The notes under the pieces are model-generated. The model made no database searches. It worked only from the letters and a program-made list of their open reading frames with translations, and was not told the DNA's origin. From the NCBI GenBank assembly GCA_963816555.1, contig CAWFLD010000004.1:62001-126000 (forward strand): a DNA stretch of 64,000 nt, written 5' to 3'. A program made the translations under genes and the position numbers. The stretch comes from Lutibaculum sp963816555. Its GTDB lineage: Bacteria; Pseudomonadota; Alphaproteobacteria; Rhizobiales; Tepidamorphaceae. Position 1 is the first letter of the stretch. The number at the start of each line of letters is the position of its first letter. Shown here piece after piece: positions 60,893 to 64,000 of the stretch.

Positions 60893-60909
60893 CTGGCACG
60901 CGATCTGCA
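60893..60909 (+). promoter_or_regulatory. Sigma-54 promoter of glnB-glnA
   Basis: CTGGCACGCGATCTGCA. The invariant GG (60895-60896) and GC (60907-60908) have the required -24/-12 spacing, with one mismatch to TTGC. Transcription would begin near 60920, 45 bases before glnB. Confidence 0.65.
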
Positions 60910-60964
60910 GATGAGCGACGCGGGTGATGCGCCCGACCGAGTTTCAAAGGAGCCCTGAGCCACA

Positions 60965-61303
60965 ATGAAGAAGATCGAGGCCATCATCAAACCGTTCAAG
61001 CTGGACGAGGTGAAGGAGGCGCTGCAAGAGGTCGGCCTACAGGGCATCACGGTGACGGAGGCCAAGGGCTTCGGTCGCCAGAAGGGCCACACGGAACTCT
61101 ATCGCGGCGCCGAATACGTGGTGGACTTTCTGCCCAAGGTGAAGGTCGAGGTGGTCCTTTCGGAGGATCAGGTCGAGAAGGCTGTGGAGGCCATTCAGAA
61201 GGCCGCGCAGACGGGGCGCATCGGCGATGGCAAGATTTTCATCTCCAACGTCGACGACGCCATTCGGATCCGCACGGGCGAGCGGGGCACCGACGCCATC
61301 TGA
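60965..61303 (+). CDS. glnB: Nitrogen regulatory protein P-II
   Basis: This 112-aa trimeric signalling protein senses glutamine, 2-oxoglutarate and ADP/ATP. The T-loop (residues 37-55, GRQKGHTELYRGAEYVVDF) includes Tyr51, the uridylylation site. The C-terminal signature IGDGKIFISNVDDAIRIRTG is intact. It is followed after 73 bases by glnA, the usual alphaproteobacterial glnBA operon. A sigma-54 promoter and an NtrC-type site lie upstream, so it is induced under nitrogen limitation. Confidence 0.97.
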   Translation: MKKIEAIIKPFKLDEVKEALQEVGLQGITVTEAKGFGRQKGHTELYRGAEYVVDFLPKVKVEVVLSEDQVEKAVEAIQKAAQTGRIGDGKIFISNVDDAIRIRTGERGTDAI

Positions 61304-61376
61304 ACGATGCAGAAGACGGCCCTGCCGCAACGGCTGGGCCGGGACTAGATAACCCACTGAGGAAGGGGCGTATAAT

Positions 61377-62786
61377 ATGGCTGACGCCAACACTATTCTG
61401 AAGATGATCAAGGACGAGGACGTCAAGTACGTCGACCTGCGCTTCACCGACCCGCGCGGCAAGCTGCAGCACGTGACGATGGACGTCAGCGTCTGCGACG
61501 AGGACATGTTCGCCGACGGCGTGATGTTCGACGGCTCCTCGATCGCCGGCTGGAAGGCGATCAACGAATCCGACATGACCCTCATGCCGGACCCCGAGAC
61601 CGCCCACATCGACCCCTTCTTCGCCCAGACGACGCTGGCCGTGTTCTGCGACGTGCTCGAGCCCTCGACCGGCGAGGCCTACGAGCGCGACCCGCGCACG
61701 ACCGCCAAGAAGGCCGAGGCCTTCCTGAAGCAGTCCGGCATCGGCGACAGCGTGTTCGTCGGCCCCGAGGCGGAGTTCTTCGTCTTCGACGACGTGCGCT
61801 TCACCTCCGATCCGTACAACTCGGGCTTCGCGGTCGACTCGACCGAGCTGCCGTCGAACAACGGCACCGAGTACGAGGCCGGCAACCTCGGCCACCGTCC
61901 GCGCGTCAAGGGCGGCTACTTCCCGGTGCCGCCGGTCGACTCCGCGCAGGACATGCGCTCCGAGATGCTGTCGGTCATGGCCGGCATGGGCGTGATCGTC
62001 GAGAAGCACCACCACGAGGTGGGCGCGGCGCAGCACGAGCTCGGCATGAAGTTCGACAAGCTGACCTTCAACGCCGACAAGATGCAGATCTACAAGTACG
62101 TCGTGCACCAGGTCGCCAACGCCTACGGCAAGACGGCGACCTTCATGCCGAAGCCGATCTTCGGCGACAACGGCTCGGGCATGCACTGCCACCTGTCGAT
62201 CTGGAAGGAAGGCAAGCCCGTCTTCGCCGGCTCCAAGTACGCCGACCTGTCGGACGAGTGCCTGTTCTTCATCGGCGGCATCCTGAAGCATGCCCGCGCG
62301 ATCAACGCCTTCACGAACCCGACGACGAACTCCTACAAGCGTCTCGTCCCGGGCTACGAGGCGCCGGTCCTGCTCGCCTACTCCGCGCGCAACCGCTCGG
62401 CCTCCTGCCGCATCCCGCTCGCCTCGTCGCCGAAGGGCAAGCGCGTCGAGGTCCGCTTCCCGGACCCGGCCGCCAACCCCTATCTCGGCTTCGCGGCGCT
62501 CGTCATGGCCGGTCTCGACGGCATCCGGAACAAGATCAATCCGGGCGACCCGATGGACAAGAACCTCTACGACCTGCCGCCGGCGGAGCTGAAGGAGATC
62601 CCGACCGTCTCGACCAGCCTGCGCATGGCGCTGGAGTCGCTCGACGCCGACCGCGAGTTCCTCAAGGCCGGCGGCGTGTTCTCCGACGACCAGATCGACG
62701 CCTACATCGAGCTCAAGATGGACGAGGTCGAGCGCTTCGAGATGGCGCCGCACCCGGTCGAGTACGACCTCTACTACAGCGTGTGA
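61377..62786 (+). CDS. glnA: Glutamine synthetase type I
   Basis: This 469-aa enzyme makes glutamine from glutamate and ammonia in a dodecamer. Conserved motifs: DGSSIAGWKAINESDM, FGPEAEFF-like VGPEAEFFVFDD, KHHHEVGAAQHELGMKF, NGSGMHCHLSIWK and the adenylylation loop NLYDLPPAELKEIP with Tyr398. The adenylylation site means activity is controlled by GlnE through GlnB. The frame is intact. GGAAGGGG precedes the start. Confidence 0.98.
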   Translation: MADANTILKMIKDEDVKYVDLRFTDPRGKLQHVTMDVSVCDEDMFADGVMFDGSSIAGWKAINESDMTLMPDPETAHIDPFFAQTTLAVFCDVLEPSTGEAYERDPRTTAKKAEAFLKQSGIGDSVFVGPEAEFFVFDDVRFTSDPYNSGFAVDSTELPSNNGTEYEAGNLGHRPRVKGGYFPVPPVDSAQDMRSEMLSVMAGMGVIVEKHHHEVGAAQHELGMKFDKLTFNADKMQIYKYVVHQVANAYGKTATFMPKPIFGDNGSGMHCHLSIWKEGKPVFAGSKYADLSDECLFFIGGILKHARAINAFTNPTTNSYKRLVPGYEAPVLLAYSARNRSASCRIPLASSPKGKRVEVRFPDPAANPYLGFAALVMAGLDGIRNKINPGDPMDKNLYDLPPAELKEIPTVSTSLRMALESLDADREFLKAGGVFSDDQIDAYIELKMDEVERFEMAPHPVEYDLYYSV

Positions 62787-62826
62787 CGCGCGCGGCGCCT
62801 GCCCACGCGGCAGCCGTCTGAAGAGG

Positions 62827-62858
62827 GGCCGCCGGACGCCACGTCCGGCGGCCTTCTT
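62827..62858 (+). terminator. Terminator of the glnBA operon
   Basis: GGCCGCCGGAC (62827-62837) pairs with GTCCGGCGGCC (62843-62853), an 11-bp perfect stem with a 5-base loop, followed by TTCTTT. It is 40 bases after the glnA stop codon. Confidence 0.8.
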
Positions 62859-63001
62859 TGCGTTTCGGCACCGTTCGTGCTTTATCGGCAGCGCATGGCG
62901 GCGAGCGGAGCGCGGTCCCTCGCGCGGCGATCCTTCGCACGGTCGTCAGGCCCGCCCGTGGATGGCACACTTCCACATATGATTCGCGAACGGAACTGAG
63001 C

Positions 63002-64000
63002 ATGGATTCCTCGGACGACCTCTTCAGGGGCGTCTCCAGTACGCCTGCGTCACCGAAGCGGCAGAAGGCCGCGGACCGGCGCGCGACCGCGGCCCCGCAG
63101 GATGGCGACGGCTACACGGCGGCTGACATCGAGGTCCTGGAGGGGCTCGAGCCGGTCCGGCGCCGCCCGGGCATGTATATCGGCGGCACCGACGAGAAGG
63201 CCCTGCACCATCTCTTCGCCGAGGTCATCGACAACTCGATGGACGAGGCGGTCGCCGGCCACGCCAGCGTCATCGAGGTGTCCTTCGACGAGGACGGCTT
63301 CCTCTCCGTCACCGACAACGGCCGCGGCATCCCGGTCGATCCGCACCCGAAGTTCACCGACAAGTCCGCCCTCGAGGTCATCCTCACCACGCTGCACGCC
63401 GGCGGCAAGTTCAACTCCAAGGTCTACGAGACCTCGGGCGGCCTGCACGGCGTCGGCGTGTCGGTGGTCAACGCGCTGTCGGAGCGGCTCGAGGTCGAGG
63501 TGGCGCGCAACCGCCGCCTCTACCGGCAGGCCTACGAGCGCGGCCGGCCGACCGGGCCGATCGAGGATGCCGGCGAGGTCATGAACCGGCGCGGAACCCG
63601 CATCCGCTTCCGGCCCGACGGCGAGATCTTCAAGGGCGCGAAGCTGCGCCCGGCGCGGCTGTTCCGGATGGCCCGCTCCAAGGCCTACCTGTTCCGCGGC
63701 GTCGAGGTGCGCTGGTCGTGCGCGCCGTCCCTGCTGCCCGAGGACGGCTCGGTGCCCGCGAAGGAAGTCTTCAAGTTTCCCGGGGGCTTGAGCGACTTTC
63801 TGAGCGCAGAGATCGAAGGCGAGACGCTCGTCGTTCCCGACATCTTCTCCGGCCGGGTCGACAAGGGCACCGGCCACGGCCGGGTCGAGTGGGCGGTCGC
63901 CTGGTTCGCCACGCGCGACGGCTTCGTCTCCTCGTACTGCAACACCGTGCCGACGCCCGACGGCGGCACCCACGAGACGGGCCTGCGCACGGCCCTCCTC
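63002..64000 (+). CDS. parE: DNA topoisomerase IV subunit B, 3' end cut by the window
   Basis: The first 333 residues of a GHKL-type topoisomerase subunit are present. After a polar leader of about 40 residues come GLEPVRRRPGMYIGGTDEKA (ATP lid region), EVIDNSMDEAVAGHA (catalytic Glu, metal Asn), DNGRGIPVD and GGLHGVGVSVVNALSE. The GGTDEKALHHLFAEVIDNS wording and the leader favour ParE over GyrB. The frame is open to the last base. ATG at 63002; the stretch 62859-63001 before it holds the promoter region but no clear element. Confidence 0.9.
   Translation, partial: MDSSDDLFRGVSSTPASPKRQKAADRRATAAPQDGDGYTAADIEVLEGLEPVRRRPGMYIGGTDEKALHHLFAEVIDNSMDEAVAGHASVIEVSFDEDGFLSVTDNGRGIPVDPHPKFTDKSALEVILTTLHAGGKFNSKVYETSGGLHGVGVSVVNALSERLEVEVARNRRLYRQAYERGRPTGPIEDAGEVMNRRGTRIRFRPDGEIFKGAKLRPARLFRMARSKAYLFRGVEVRWSCAPSLLPEDGSVPAKEVFKFPGGLSDFLSAEIEGETLVVPDIFSGRVDKGTGHGRVEWAVAWFATRDGFVSSYCNTVPTPDGGTHETGLRTALL

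Noticed and set aside
63002..64000. Assignment as gyrB
   Set aside because: The N-terminal leader and the GGTDEKALHHLFAEVIDNS wording fit ParE better. The missing C-terminal half prevents a final decision, so some doubt remains.

Overview
The window is about 64 kb of high-GC chromosome from an alphaproteobacterium, most likely of the order Hyphomicrobiales (Rhizobiales). The evidence is the gene order and family content: tig-clpP-clpX-lon-HU; a complete nuoA-N operon continuing into birA, ribonuclease J, methylmalonyl-CoA epimerase, a DUF1467 gene, proS, lolC, lolD and dnaE; a zf-CHCC protein; DUF3126; BTLCP and PilZ proteins; and an Anbu-type proteasome cluster. No phage, insertion sequence, plasmid or CRISPR signature was seen. 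This is core chromosome with short accessory stretches.

Region by region. 1-10 kb: small independent genes, namely a TlpA-like thioredoxin, a divergent pair of DUF892 ferritin-like genes, a patatin phospholipase, a CBS protein, a rhomboid protease, PAS and double-PilZ proteins, a secreted BTLCP cysteine protease, a gamma-carbonic-anhydrase-like protein, DUF3126, cysE and an alpha/beta hydrolase. 10-19.8 kb: zf-CHCC protein, FAD monooxygenase, a TrpXYZ-type ABC transporter, tRNA-Leu(TAA), DUF2939, MgtC, gpt, a CinA-type MoaB-domain protein, an FkbM methyltransferase, map and radC. 19.8-23.9 kb: a four-gene Anbu cluster (permuted ATP-grasp, alpha-E, transglutaminase-like protease, Anbu). 24-36 kb, minus strand: LysM protein, dnaE, a 31-aa membrane peptide with a LexA-type promoter, lolD, lolC, proS, a likely sRNA gene on the plus strand, DUF1467, mce, rnj and birA. 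36-51 kb: respiratory complex I genes nuoN to nuoA. 51.5-59 kb: two tRNA-Asp and one tRNA-Val, then HU, lon, clpX, clpP, tig and tRNA-Leu(TAG). 59-64 kb: a 46-aa membrane protein, nnr, a nitrogen-regulated glnB-glnA pair with a sigma-54 promoter, and the 5' part of parE.

Two observations stand out. First, about 49 single-base frame shifts interrupt genes, 47 of them between 29.7 and 47.2 kb. Every one I resolved is an insertion, none a deletion. Removing them restores reading frames of family-typical length in essential genes, so this looks like insertion-biased consensus error rather than gene decay. Second, the 31-aa membrane peptide just upstream of dnaE has a perfect GTTC-N7-GTTC element lying between its -35 and -10 boxes. 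That is the alphaproteobacterial LexA operator, so this is a candidate SOS-induced small membrane protein, perhaps analogous to Caulobacter SidA.

All assignments come from reading the sequence without database searches. Promoters and binding sites are pattern matches.
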